From contig NC_064681.1 in the NCBI RefSeq assembly GCF_023278565.1, forward strand, positions 868,001 through 932,000: DNA of 64,000 nt, read 5' to 3'. The DNA comes from Colletotrichum lupini (lineage: Eukaryota > Ascomycota > Sordariomycetes > Glomerellales > Glomerellaceae). Shown here in pieces: positions 1-12,747 of this stretch. Under the pieces are notes generated by a model, which was not told the DNA's origin, ran no database searches, and was given only the letters and a program-made list of their open reading frames with translations. Position 1 is the first letter of the stretch. The number at the start of each line of letters is the position of its first letter. The position numbers and the translations under genes are program-made.

Positions 1-2043
1 CTGCGTTTTACTTCGCCGTGGCAGCCTTCTCAACTTTTTTCATCAACTTTGTATTCACACCATGGGCGAGCATCCAGAAACGTGACACGATAAGTGACGG
101 TGTCGGTATTCTGCTTGATACGGACTGTTCAACCATCCGAATACTAAATATCGGGATCCATATTCTGATCAACGTCCTCGATATAATTCTTCTTGCGGGT
201 AGTAATTACTGTACGCAAGGCTTAATGGCACCAAACCGACCAGAGATTGACGATGCACACGCCAGACAACAATGGCTCGACATTGGGGTCGCCAGTGTTC
301 GAAACTTTTGGAACATCACATAGAAGAAGAAGATTTTCTGGCTATTGATTGCAGCTTCATCCCTTCCATTACGTCTGGTGTAAGTATGGTTATTACACTT
401 CCTCATCTTCTCTTTTACTGTTTCTCCCCCCTCGGAGCCCTTACTGATCAACAATCAGATACAACTCCATCATCTTCAGCTCGACATCAGTGAACGACTA
501 CAGCGTCTTGAATACGAATGCGTACATTTCAAGGAACAAGACCGAAGGCGCACTCGACAGTGCCGACTAGAAGAGCATGTACTTAAATTTTCTTGGCGGT
601 AACGTCGAGGAAATAGATGCAACACGATGCATCGACGCCCACCGAGTCGCTTTCCTGTCCTCACGAGGAAACTTACTCCATGTATCTGATGATAAGAAGG
701 AAGAAAATCGTACGGCTGAGGTCTTCGATATTTCGGGATACCCATATCTTTGGATGTGCGGCCAATCAGGTGAAAGAATTGCCGGCATACCCGCTGGTAA
801 CTCGACATGCGAGGACTATCTGGTCGAATTGCGAACTACGTCGGGAGGCTGGAAGCCTCTGGGATCAAGCGTCAAGGAATGTTACAGCCAGAAGACCGGA
901 TAGCATTGCAAGCTCCTCTTCAGCAGCACTTTCTGCTGGACTGTGACAGCGTTTAACTTTGCCAAAGGCGTCTTGATGCTCTTCGTCGCCTTCGGAATGG
1001 GCGAAGAAGATCCTCTGATGACCATTGGAGATGCAGTGACCTCTTTCCTTGAAGATCAGGATGAGTCGACTGCGGATATGTGCCTCAAGTCCAAGGACCA
1101 CTTTGTTGCCCAACATTGGTCCAAAGGTCCAATACAATGTGATCTCAAACCGCAACGGAAGTCTGTCGCCATTGGCCCAGCGGCTTGGTTTCTTTGCTTC
1201 TTGTTGTATGCTTGTGTTTCCCTCCTTTCATTATATCTACATGCTGACAACGCCACCAGGTACTTTGGACTCATCATCGCCTGTGCAAGTTTGCTGGTTG
1301 GAGGCCTGAATCACATGTTAGGTGGCGGCGATATCACAAAGCTTGGTCTCGGCGCCATGCAGACCAAGACCATCCTGAACACGGATGACATGAGTCAAGG
1401 ATCTATACTTGCTAATCTTCTGCTTGTCAACACGCCTCAAATTATTCTGTCACTCATTTACTCCACTTACAATGCCCAGTACACCAGTATATCCTTGATT
1501 GCTGAATGGGACAGGTTTGGCAACGAGAAGGAGGCAAAGAGTCTTCGCGTCTCGTCTACACGCAGAGGAGCTCAGCGAGATACCTACTTTCTTCAACTGC
1601 CGTACCGCTACTCGTTCCCTCTTGTAACATTTTCAGGGGGACTTCACTGGCTCATTTCTCGGAGCTTCTTCCTCGTCAACCTGGAGGTATATGTCCCTTC
1701 AGCTGATGGCAGGTCTATGGTACGACTAGTAGAGGGGAACTCGTTTGCCGGTGTGACAGCCTGCGGGTGGTCGCCACTCGGGGTTTTTTGTGTTCTCGTG
1801 GTAATTATCTTCATGATGGGATTTCTCATTGTCACGGAGAGATGTCCTTTGCGATTCGGGGTCATGTCCTTGGCGGGCAGCTGCAGCGCGGCTACCCCTG
1901 CTGCGTGTCACCCTGACTCGGACGAGGGAAAGATGTGGGAGAAGACTCTGAGATGGGGCGTAGTGGACTCATCTACCGTCGGGCACTGTTCTTTTTATTC
2001 TGAGCCAGTCTCGGTCCCGGTTTGTGGTCGTTTGTACTCGTGA
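1..2043 (+). pseudogene. DUF6536-type fungal membrane protein, 5'-truncated, with three in-frame TAG codons
   Basis: The window opens inside this gene; the reading frame is already open at base 3. The translation matches, from memory, the Pezizomycotina DUF6536 multi-pass membrane family (function unknown): the conserved string HARQQWLDIGVASVRN, then YNSIIFSS, then FGMGEEDPLMTIGDAVTSFL, and a C-terminus with AGSCSAATPAACHP and VGHCSF. An intron is inferred at about 380-458 (GTAAGT donor, CAG acceptor), and a second at 1206-1259, which is 54 nt and in frame, so the ORF stays open if it is retained. Frame is kept end to end, but TAG interrupts it at 321-323, 568-570 and 901-903, each inside family-conserved sequence where no plausible intron removes it. 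TAG is a normal stop elsewhere in this window (the Ubx2-like and GAT genes), so recoding is unlikely. The simplest reading is a recently inactivated gene; CAG to TAG or TGG to TAG changes would fit RIP-like mutation. Confidence 0.75.
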
Positions 2044-2811
2044 GTCGGTACTCTATCTATTGATTACTTGGGGCGGGTTGAGAAACGAGAGCTTCTAGTT
2101 TAGAAGCTCACGAGCCGTGGACGATGTCATGGGGAGAAAAGATCAACGGGGACCGAGATATATCGTCGGTATCGTCGACTGGCTTCGTTGCCTTTGTGAG
2201 ACAACCTATGTTGCGAGTCTCTGCTAGAAGGACGCGAAGGCTCCTCAGGGGTCATACCCAATTCATATATACTGTCCTGCCTCAAGCATTAATGTCAACA
2301 AGGCTTGGTCGTGCTCATATCTTTTGTACCTCTATCAAATCTATCGTACTTCTCATTGTGACATGGTGAAATAAGATACATTCTCAAGAGTCGAGATTTC
2401 CCAGGCAGGTCAGGTCAGATAGAGTGGTATACCCAACGGATGTACACAGAATGGACGTATGGCGCATTATTAGAGCAAGAGAGAATTTCAAACAAACAAG
2501 CCGCGATTGTACAAGAGACAGGATCTAAACGGGCATGGCAAACATCTACTTAGTTATCATTTGGGCTAAGTCTTCTCGTACGGGGACGTAGTGAAGCCGA
2601 AATCAATAGACAGATTTGTCTTTACTCGGCAGTGAATCTAAGGGCGCAAGACTTGTGCCTCGAGGTATAAAGAAGCTGACAGGCAGATTGAATGTTACAA
2701 GAGATTGTAGATAGTGGTAGTAATGTTTCTTGTCATCCATCTATTCTTTTCTACGGCCACTCAATATCTTTTTCCAGCATGTCGGGGCTTTTGTCGTCAA
2801 CAAATCTGATA
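2044..2811. other. Intergenic spacer between two broken genes
   Basis: This 770-base stretch separates the stop of the DUF6536 pseudogene from the stop of the convergent gene that follows. I see only short ORFs with no recognisable protein and no RNA gene. Confidence 0.5.
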
Positions 2812-3783
2812 TCAGGATACAGCTCCCGAAGAGACGCTCACATCGTGGATATGTCTCTCGGCGGAGACACTGGCGGGCTCTTCTTCCCCCCGATTCTGCC
2901 TATTCGCCCGATCTTTCTGCTCCTGGTACTCGTCCAGCCTGTTCATGCACCTCTCCCTGTCATACCGTTTCGTGAAAACGCCCTCCTCGCGGTGTATCTG
3001 CGCGTGCGGCGTGTCCCGGGTGGTATCATATATTTGTCTTCTATTCATGGCAGTCTGTGTTGTAATGAGCATCAAGAAGTAATAGTAGCGTTTGAATCAT
3101 GGGGATTGCGCATACCATCTCAAACTTTTTGATGTTTTCCTTGGCCATGGCGAAAAAACTCGTGAACTGTGTAGGTTTGAAATCTGCGCCAGGCTTCTCC
3201 GTCCGGTGCTTGCTGTATTACGCAAGATTAGGAGCGTATTCAGACATGGAAAAGCTTGAATAAGTCAGCATCTCCGGGAGACTTACAGGATCCGATAACC
3301 TGGTCGGCTCCGGACCAGTCTGGGGATCCGCAAGAACGATCGTGCCGCGCTCCGTGTCGATGAGGATAGAATGACCGTCGCGGCCGGACGGTATGGTCGC
3401 GTAAACAAACACATGGGGCGGAAGGGGTGCGGCCGAGATATTGCCTTCGTAAGGCTCGAAGAGCCACTCGTCGGCGTACTGGTGGGCAGGCTCAGGACGA
3501 CGTCGCCGGTGAAACCGACAGCGGTGGCGCCCTCGTAGACCATCCACGGATCCCAGTGGTCCTCCTTGGTACGGCTGACGTAGGGGATATGCCTCATCAG
3601 GTCCGCCACGGTGTCGTTCTTGCCGAGGCAGAGAGATTTGATGAAGTCGGGCGTGATGTGCTCCCAGCCGCCCTCGGGAGGGTGTTGGACGACCTCTGGC
3701 GGTAGGAAGAGCCGCGTGAGGAATTCATGGTACGATGTGAGCTCCGAGACGAGCTCGTTCCTCGAGTATGAAGGTTCCGCCAT
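2812..3783 (-). pseudogene. Frameshifted member of an uncharacterised fungal protein family
   Basis: The ATG is at 3783. The N-terminus (SELTSYHEFLTRLFLPPEVV, then LGKNDTVADLMRHIPYVS) and a later segment (PPHVFVYATIPSGRDGHS, then ILIDTERGTIVLADPQTGPE) match by memory a widespread Pezizomycotina family with no named domain. The two parts lie in different frames: frame is lost by one base near 3480, after LSLP, and resumes at QYADEWLFEPYEG. Inferred introns are 3286-3213 (GTAAGT to CAG) and one ending near 3050 (GTATGC to CAG). In the middle exon the frame reads TYTVHEFF and then needs one base fewer in a six-T run (3153-3158) to continue as AMAKENIKKFEM. The last exon ends at 2812 with a charged tail. 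Two single-base indels suggest decay, although homopolymer sequencing errors are possible. Function unknown. Confidence 0.6.
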
Positions 3784-4230
3784 TCGGAGGGAGCGAGGAG
3801 GAATATCTTTGTGCCGAGAGATGAACCAACAAAGGAGCTCTTCACTGGGGAGGGAACGGGGTGTCCATACTTATACTAGGCACCAACGTGGGTGCATGCG
3901 GGGCCGACTTCATCTCAGGAACTTGTTGCTAAGCTTTGTTAGACGAGACATATGAAGAGGAATCCCTTCGCCTGCTCCTTCATTGAGAGAGCTTATCTTG
4001 TTGCCCGTTGGTGGACAGCTGGTTCGATCGGTTCCCGCGTCTCAAAACAGTGGCACCGGCAATGGCCAGATCCGTTCCACAGGTGAGGATGAATAACCAT
4101 ATTCGTAAATTGTATAGACTTCTCTACCCCTATTTCAGAGAAAAATAAATTCGGTTAGTGTCTAGCGAGGTTTCTTTCCATCTACCCTGATTCATAACCT
4201 GCTGACGCCCCTCGGTGCGTGATCGAAGAC

Positions 4231-4620
4231 TCAGAGGGGTACGGGATGGCCAGAGTTGCGTTTCAGACACTGCCAGTTCGTCTGTTCCATCGAATTCATA
4301 TGCCTCCTAGCTGGTAGCTCTGGAACCCATTCAAGGTAGGTAATTTCGCAACCGCAGTCGTGGCAGGAAAGAGGTTGTGGGAAGCCTCTCGCAGTCTTTC
4401 CCGCCTCAATTAGGATGCCGTAGTTAAAGCAACGGAATCCTTTGAGTGTTTGGTGACAATGAACACCCCTGATGGAGAGCAGGTCGTCGCGTTCGGCTCT
4501 GGGGTATCTTCTCTGGGTGCCGTTTCTGTGTAGTTTCTGGCAGTCGAATGAGGCAACGTGGCATCGACTTGACTTTGAATACTCAACAGTTCCAAGACAC
4601 GATGTGGCAAAGTGTAGCAA
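4231..4620 (-). CDS. Possible coding exon, cysteine-rich, unassigned
   Basis: A 129-codon open stretch on the minus strand with several cysteine groups (CHVASFDC, GFRCFNYG, CHDCGCEITYLEWV), which could be metal-binding. It has no ATG near its 5' end: the frame opens after a TAG that forms an acceptor-like CTTAG, so it could be an internal or last exon of a gene whose upstream part I cannot place. I do not recognise the family firmly. It lies in an otherwise gene-poor region next to two broken genes and could be a relic or chance. Confidence 0.22.
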   Translation of the reverse strand: MLHFATSCLGTVEYSKSSRCHVASFDCQKLHRNGTQRRYPRAERDDLLSIRGVHCHQTLKGFRCFNYGILIEAGKTARGFPQPLSCHDCGCEITYLEWVPELPARRHMNSMEQTNWQCLKRNSGHPVPL

Positions 4621-7600
4621 ACACTAAGCCTATGCGCAATCTATCAGAAAGACATGGCTTTTGAAGGAGTCAGTGAATCAATAGAGTATTATGATAGGCA
4701 CAATCCATACTTCAACAAATATGCATCTTACCCGACCCCGGTTCACGACATCAAAGGGTACCCATCCAGCAACGAACTAAAACACATTGGTATCAAAAAG
4801 CAAGTAGATCATCGGAATCAGCTCTACCATTGGTATGCTTCTGCCTCGAGGTAGCTGTCTCCTCGCGTCACCCTGGCCACTTTGGTACGATCAATAACAA
4901 CTGTAACACTGATAATCACCAGCGTCGAATCGAACATGAAGCTGAAATCCCCGATTGAAAGAAGCCTTTAGACCTCCGAGGTCCGGAAAGTCCACTCTCC
5001 GTTGACCGATATGAACCCGCAAACAACAAAATGCGATCAAACAAGGTCACGGCAAATGCCATGGGATGGATGCCGAAGTTGGGTAGGTGCCTCGGCTCGG
5101 TAAGATAAGACGAAAAGTAATAACACTCAATACCCAACCTCCCTCTGCTCCCCCGAACTCGCACACGCAGCACAACGGTGTCGGCCGAGTCAAGGTTTCC
5201 CTCGGAGCCTCACCCAAACCGAGATGGACCCCTTGCAACAAAGCAAACAAAACCTCGCCACACACGCTTCCTCGCGTATTATGTTTTCCCATCCGGTACG
5301 TAAAGCAAGGTTTGTAACCTTGAGCAGAGAGTAGAGAGTAAAGAAGAATCAGTCGGTTTAGTCTAATGGGATGTTTATCGTGCGCGTTAGATAGGTCCCC
5401 TGGACCCTTTGGACTACGGCGACTAGTTAAAACCTAATACTGACTGTCCAAGTCTTGGAAGAGATGAGTAAAAAGGGCAAGATGAAAAAGCCAAGGACAA
5501 AAATCCTAACGGAAACCGACAACGGGATTTTCAAACATGATCATGAGGCGGCTGCGAGACTGCCACATGAACACTTTTAAGCTTCGCAAACGTGCCAAGT
5601 CACCCATCGAGTAAGGAAAAAAAGCCTCGCAAGAAGCCCTCCCGTGGCGCAGCCCATAGACGTCCCTTCGCAGGCACCTCGAACCTTTGCTTCCCCTTTC
5701 CAAACGAGTAATACCCTGAAGAAAGAGAGGCAGAGATGGAGAATGCGAGGAGGGGTGTGGAGAAGATGGGCCGAGTGGGAACTGGACAGTCGAGACGAAC
5801 TCTGTTGAGGTCTCGTGCGCATGGGTTCCCTTACCTTCCGTGCTTGGCTAGGTGTGGCTTGGTTCTCTAAGCCGAGGAAACGTATAACATCGTGACTTTA
5901 CTTTCGGTGTAGGGAAGAACAGCAGATCAATGAAGCGGCAACACCGGCCTGGTGGTTTTGCTGAAGCCATGGAACTCATTTACTAAGACCCGTGATGAGC
6001 TGGGGCGTCGTATCAGAGGGATCTAGAAAAGCGAGACGGAAAATCATAAGCCGCGGCAGAACCCAACGCAGCAGACGACACCCATATACGTTCGCCTGTG
6101 AAAGGCCACGAATACTTCTCCATCAAGCGCCAAGCCGGGCCGCACAGATTGACTGTATCTAGGACGGGTTGCGAACTGAACAGTGTTTGGTGCCGGTCAC
6201 GACTTTCCTCACAAAGTCGCGAGCTGCCAAAACACCAAACAATGGCACGCCGGGATAGCGCTGTTAATCATACATTTGCATACTACATCGATGCTCGGCG
6301 AACTGCAGAAGCTTCTCAGGGGAGCACACCAGCGTTCTCGTCTGTTGATAGTTAGTTGCTTGTTGTGCTGCGTAAGTGGTGCAAAGCTCCAGAGCTTGGT
6401 CCTAGTCGGGGAGAAATATGTCCTGGGCCGCGCGGGAGATTTCGCCTATATGAAGGGATATAGAGAAACACTCAAGATGGAAACCTGCAAGTGAAACAAC
6501 CATGCGATGCAGGAGCAAGACCGCGGGAAGGGCGCTGGTTGGCAGCACAAATCCGGATAGGTGCAGAGCGAGACGCGAGAAGTCGCGGGGAGCTATATAT
6601 GGCCGCCTGCTTCCCCCCTCGTCTCTCGGCCTAAAGTCTGTTTTACGTTTCAAAGAAGAAGATCGGAAATGCGGATGGACGTCGGCGGCCGGTGCGTGAC
6701 ATGGGACGACGTTATGCGTGTGCCGTTCGTCGTCGCGGCCGAAGCACGGACTGATCCCGGCAGCCAGTTTCGGGGGTGAGAGGGGTGTCATGTGCGGGGG
6801 AGTCGGCGAGCTTCTTCTGCAGTTCTCGGCCCAAGCCGGTGCGTGCATGTTTACAGCCTGCGGCCTGATGACGTTTCCCCCTTCTCCGTCTTTGTTATTT
6901 GATATGCAGTGCCCGCTTGACGCTGAGGCTATGTTGTATCGTCTACTGCAGCTCAATCAAAGGCGAAACATCTTCTCTGTGGGTTTTCAATGGTGCGGAT
7001 CTATGCAAGAGACAGACACAGCCAGAAAGGGTCGAGACATGCAAAAACCCGACGCAGCTCCCGAAAGTCAAAAAGAAATGGGTATCTCAATAAAATATTA
7101 GATGCCAAGTTGAGAGGACCAGGGAGAGGCGAGTGCTTGTTCAATCAGGTTCAGGGGTTCAGCTTTCAGCGTCGTAGTTTCTTGATGTGAGGCTCATCAG
7201 ACGAGAGCATACTGCTTGCGACGTAGCAAGACAGATCCGACGCGTCAGCATCGAAAAGCTCATGGGTAAAGAATAAGCAATGCTACCAGAAGAACTTGAA
7301 ATAAGCTGGGACGGGGGCTGCCAGCCCAACTAGGCGTCCGTGTGAAACACACATTCGGGATCCGGGGGAGATGGGACGAAGAGAGGATTGACCTGAACGG
7401 ACGGACACACAGGGGTTGCAAAGCACTGATGTTCAGGTGTCAAGAGCGAGGCGTCGGCCGTTTGGTTCGCGGGGTCTGGGTCGCGAGGTGAATTTGGAAG
7501 CAGACGGTCTGAAGAAGCAAACGACAGCGTGAAGAGGCGCCGCTGGGCGTTCTGAGACCCGGAAGAGCCCACGGACACGGAGGCGAGGGAGGGCCAGGCA

Positions 7601-10600
7601 GGCTCCGGACGCCAACCACCATCAGCCAAGGTGGGCTGAATCGGGAGGAGGCGAGCGACAGCGATTGCTGAGATAGCGGGCGGCCCGACAGTCTTGGCCA
7701 AGTCCAAACCGGGATTCTGTTTGTCCTAGGTCACAAAGGGCAGAGGACGATAGTCCACGAGGCTGAACAGAGTGTAACGGATGGCGGAGATGAAATCGAT
7801 AGACAAGGCGAGCGATGACCAAACGCGTTAGGTTGGTCTAGCCAGGCGGAGAGGCACGAGGGCCCAGCCTTTAGAGCGCAACGACCTTCAACTGCCGGGT
7901 TTTTGGGGCTGTCGACAAAGCTCAAAGAAATTGTATCTCTGTAGAGCCGCAAACGGTGGTATCGACGACTTGGTCCAGGTCAATAGTCACGAGTTTTCCA
8001 ACGAGGAGGCAAAGTGGCCAGGAAGCATGGTGGTAATTAGGCGATCAGGCGCGTCAGTGCAGACGCAAAAGCAATGCGCCGGGTTTGGAAGGGCGACGGG
8101 CGGCGGCAGTCAAGTTTGCGGAGCGATTGAGATTCCGGCGTGCAGCTGACAATTGAACATTGCCAGGGTCCTGGGGCCGGACCCCCCGGTCTGCATAGTC
8201 CAGAACATGGCTTTGCCGCGGCGGCGGTGTTAGTGAAGGGTATCCGTACTCTGTACCGGAAGCTTGGATGGAACACTAATTCGTCTGTTGATGGTAGCAC
8301 TCGGATTGGATTGTGTAGAGTTGGATAATGACCAGGCCATTCGGTAGATGCCGCCGCACAAGCATGAAGATGGGCGCAGGCATTGTGAAGCTGAGGCACA
8401 CCGCAGTCCCTTCAGCATGCTTCAGACTTCAGACTTTGAGGGTTGAAGTGGGCACGGGGTGACAGGGTGAAGTGGCACAGTGGTAGTCGGGTCCAAGGGA
8501 TTGAGATGCCAGGAGCCCGGGCTTGGTGCTACCGGGGCTCTCATACCGATGCCGATGCAAATGCAAATGCAGATATGCGAGAGCGGATGCAATTCGAGCC
8601 CCTGATGCGGTCAAGAACTGACTTAGGGGGTGGCTCTTGTTGACTCGTTGTCTTTGATTCGGAGGTATGAAGTAGGAAAATCAAATCGACATAGGGGAGT
8701 CGTAGAACTAAGAATAGGACTAGGTGATGACGGGATGTGCAATGGTCTTTGCTGATCGTTCGTGACCTGAAACTAGCTGGGCCAATGTTGCAGCATTTCT
8801 TAGGCGACAGAATATGCGAGAGTAGGAAATATAGACGGAATATGGGGAGGCTGTTGATCGTGCGATACTCGTATCGATTGCATAGACCGTACGTAAGGTA
8901 GTCTGTATCCGTATCCTCGGAGGCTCAACGATAGATCTCAGGTATCAGGGATGCTTACCTAGTGTAGTTAGGGGCGAGCCGATACAGAGAAATAGTGACA
9001 AAATGCGACTAATCAGCTTTGGAGGGTGTTTTAGTGTAGACCGGGGTCTCGTAAGGGATGAAGATACGGATAGACGATATTCGTAAAATATGAGTTGAGA
9101 GCAGCGGACACGATGTTGGCTGGGGTGACCCGTGTCGTGTTCCAACTTGTACAGGAGCAAGGCGTGCGCGTCAGGTTCGGGGTCCGTTTGAACGGGCTGT
9201 GCCTAGTGCGGCGTACCGAAGTAATAAAGCGAGGATTCAATTCGGTGGGGCCAACGTTTGCATGTGCAGGCGAGCGGCAGGTAAATGCAAAAGGGTAGGG
9301 AGTTGAGGAAACCTTGAGGCTGTTGAGCCCTGGGTTCTGGGTGGAGGGACTCTGGGAGACGGCGGGAGGACCAGGTTCACCTTTTCTTTGAGTCTTGGCT
9401 CTCGCGATTCTGGAAACTCTGGGTCTCTGTGGTCCGCGGAAACGAAATGGAAAGGAACGTGGGATCCTTGCCTACTGGGAAGGAGGGATTCTGGCGGCTG
9501 ACTAAGGTACATAAGATGGACAATCCATGCATAAACACTGGGAAAGAGTAGCCGTATAAACGACAGGCGTTCATAACTTTGACCACTTGAAGATACCTGC
9601 CCAGCTGAGACCAGCCCAGCGTCCGTGCTCTTTCCCTTTTTTTGCCTTCTTTCTTGTCTCTCTGCTCTTCGCTGCTGCCAAAAGCTGCAGCCACTCGGCA
9701 CAGCGGGAAGACGAAGAGGAAGTACCTAGAAGTGAGGCAGGTACCTTTGGGAACGAAAAACCACGTGCTAAGGGAAACCACGTGCTGCAACAATCATTGA
9801 ACTCAAGTGGTGCGAGGTACCTAGGTAATGAAAGTGCCTACCAAGGTTCCCATCACTCCCGTCGTTTGCATAAGGCGGGCAGCGAGAGAGGGAGCGAAGG
9901 GGAATGCGCTGAGGAATTTGGCCGAATTGAAGTAAACCCGAGGTGAATTAAATTGGATTACTTGCGGGAGGAACTTGAGACGTTTTCATCTCATTGCCAT
10001 ACCTAACTCACTACCACCGACTCGCTGATTGGTAGACTTGCTTTCTGTTTTCTCAAATAAGGAATTGTTTTTTTCCTGGGTATTTGGTTTACATGGAGGG
10101 TGATTAAAAAGCCAGTCTCGCACTCGCACACAACGCCATTTGAAATCGTCTTCCGATTCATGCGCGCGCCCGCGCCTTAAATCGCTTTTTGATCGTCGCA
10201 TGCCGTGTAGTAGATCCAATAGTCAGTGACGAGTGTGTGATCCAGCTCAGCTCGCATCGCATCGGTACGAACTACCTTGCTGCGTAAGTGTTGGACGTGC
10301 GGGCCTGTCGGCAGCAGCGCCGATGGAAATCAGGGACTAGAGGTGTAATGACGGAGCTGGGTGGTTTTTTTTTTTTAATTGAGTTGTGGCTGTGACGGGA
10401 TTGAGAGAGCTTGGCCCGTGGGAAAAAGCGCGCAAAGGGGGCGAAAGCGAATCACTACTTTGAAAAGGTGGTCGTCATCTCCAGCGGCCAAGGTCTGTCT
10501 GCCCACATTGGCAACTGACCGACCCCCGGTGCAAGACGTGCGAAAAGATGCGAGAATCGTGAGTGTCATGTTCAAGGCTAGCTAACGGCCAAAAAAGCAA

Positions 10601-10738
10601 GGTCCACAATGACAGTTGAATGGCGAACTTGTCTTGAACATTGTGACCAGGTGCTCCCGACCAAACCGATGGCCCCAGTTCCCCACCGCGAGATCATTTG
10701 CAGCTTTCTGTCTTGCCTTAGCGTCTTCTGTACCGAAA

Positions 10739-10757
10739 GACCGACCGACCGACCGAC
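10739..10757. repeat. (GACC)n microsatellite
   Basis: About 4.7 copies of the tetranucleotide GACC in a non-coding region. Confidence 0.8.
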
Positions 10758-11414
10758 AGCCCCGGTGTTGAACACGCGATGAGATGGAAGACATGTGCAG
10801 CTGTACGAAGTGTGGAAGTGGTATTCAATCGTGTCCATCATGTCAATCGCTTCTGTCTCGTTGTCGTCACGTCGTCACACTCGGCTAGCTCACCTGCCAC
10901 CAGGCCGCTACCTCATGGCCGACCTCCTAACCCCTGCTCGTGCACAACTTGGTTATGTCTACCGAGTATTAGTGTGGTGTATCAATGACGGATGGCTGGT
11001 GAGGGGAACATCTGGAGCTGAGTAAGATCAATACCTACTATCAAGGCACCTACATGAAGGAGCTTGAGACAAAATGCAGTTTGGGCTGCACGACAGGGCA
11101 AACACTGGAAACCTCTAGCTTGCATACTTGTCAAAACAACATGAGTAAATGACATGACCGCATTTGAGAATAACCGCTGTATTGAAAGCTGAGGGGAGTG
11201 AGCATCGAGACTGCAGGTACTTTAACCTAGAACCCTTTCGGGCCCGTCCCAGTCCCAGCGATTGCACCGCCCCCACCCCTGCTCTTGCGCAGACCCACAC
11301 CCTCCTTGCTATTCGATGCATCCACAACCACGATCCCACGCCTGTCCAGTCCGGTCCCGCCCCGCCCGGTCCAGTCCCAAGGAGGCACTGGGAAGGCGCT
11401 GGAGGTTCTTTCTT

Positions 11415-11433
11415 TCTCTCTCTCTCTCTCTCT
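11415..11433. repeat. (TC)n microsatellite in a pyrimidine-rich tract
   Basis: An uninterrupted TC run inside the C/T-rich stretch upstream of the Sec2 gene. Pyrimidine-rich tracts are common in promoters of filamentous ascomycetes, so this is probably part of the promoter or leader. Confidence 0.8.
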
Positions 11434-12747
11434 TGCCCGTTGTGCCCGTCTCCCGTCTTGTGGCAGGACCGACTGACGCTGCTGGCCAGTGCCTGCCTGT
11501 CTGCCTGCCTGTCCGGGTGAAGTCTGGTCTGCGCTCCGCACCTGCCACCCACAATGGAAGTTGGCAAGCGCAAGTTCGACATCTGGTCCCTGTCGCGCGC
11601 TGCTCACCACCGTCCACGCCGTGCTCCTCACGCTCGACCCGTCCAATACCACCCATGTCACCCGCCCAGTTCCAGTCCTGGTCCCTGTCACTGGTCATGG
11701 CCTCTCGGGTCCCCAGTCTTTCTCTCATCCTATTCTCTCTCGCTGGCTGGTGCTCTTTTCACTTTGCCGCCGCCGCCTGGGCTCTTTTGCTCTGCCACCA
11801 CTGCTACCTTACCACCTTACTTCCCGCCTGCTTATTCGGCTCCTGCCAACCACGCCGAAAACACTCAAAGTCCAAGGCTGCTCCGCTGCTCGGTTTCGAC
11901 CTGTCACCTCGCCTCTTCTTCTCCTCTTCCTTCCTATTCCTAACTATCCCAACAACCCCCTCACCTTTCCTACTACTTACTACAACCTACAGCGACCCGC
12001 CTCGTCCGCCAATCTCTCACGATCACGAACTGCCTCACCGACCACGCCTAATCCCGACCCATCCTCACACAGATACACACCCACACGCCATCTTTGCACA
12101 TAACCAGAGAGGAGAATCCGCATCTCAACCTCCATAGCTCGCACCGCCATGGTCTCTTGCGATATCTAAAGGCCAACGCCCCCATTCCGGCCCTTCCACT
12201 TCGGCCCCAGTTTGATTGCTAGCACCAATCAATCGGCATTGGCTACCGTGCATTCCGCCTGCCAGTCGCTTGCTGCTTGTCATACGCCTCGCGCCTGCTG
12301 TTAGACCCATCTCATCTAAGGTGGTGCCAGCTCTTGCCAACGCATTGTCTCACCATCCAACAACCCCAATTACCCAAGTACATACTTGGTAGCTTCTGTC
12401 TCTCGTCCCAAGCGGGCTGGCAAATTCAGAGGGAATGGATTCGTATGTCTCTCATCCTTCAATAACCGGGCCATGCCTCTCGTGTTCTTTCTCTTGTCTC
12501 TGCCCGGTCAGCTCGAGAAAGTCGCGATCAGCACCGGCTTGCACTTTACACTCAGCGCCGTCAAATGGCTGTAACTAATCTTGTGTGGCACAGCTTTATC
12601 GCCGTCGCTGGCTGGGCACAACATACCAGCCCTCAACCCGGTGGAAGACCTTTTGGCCATTTTCGATCTCTCTCTTCAATAGCTCGATCTCCGTCACCAA
12701 GCCCCCGAGCCACCAAAACGACGAGTCAAGCACCTTCCGTTGTCGAC

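Larger units (their letters stand above)
3784..12747. other. Long gene-poor region
   Basis: About 9 kb with no ORF whose translation resembles a protein I know. Open frames of 100-290 codons occur on both strands, especially at 11.2-12.1 kb where the plus strand is C/T-rich and several frames are open at once; this is a composition effect, probably promoter and 5' leader of the Sec2 gene. Scattered AAGGTA/TACCTT words occur (for example near 9730-9840). A possible coding exon lies at 4231-4620 and is listed separately. Confidence 0.5.

Noticed and set aside
1206..1259. Coding use of the 54-nt segment in the DUF6536 frame
   Set aside because: It has a GTATGC donor, a GCTGAC branch-like site and a CCAG acceptor, and removing it improves the match to the family. 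I treat it as an in-frame intron.
5350..5420. tRNA-like sequence (TTTAGTCTAATGGG followed by a possible arm)
   Set aside because: There is no box B/T-loop and no matching acceptor stem.
9587..9946. 119-codon plus-strand ORF with a hydrophobic N-terminal stretch
   Set aside because: It resembles a signal peptide only loosely; the rest is low-complexity and overlaps repeated TACC/GGTA words typical of non-coding DNA here.
11262..12137. A 291-codon plus-strand ORF and overlapping open frames on both strands
   Set aside because: The region is strongly C/T-rich, which opens several frames at once. The translations are low-complexity Pro/Ser/Leu sequence with no domain. It is better read as promoter and leader of the Sec2 gene.
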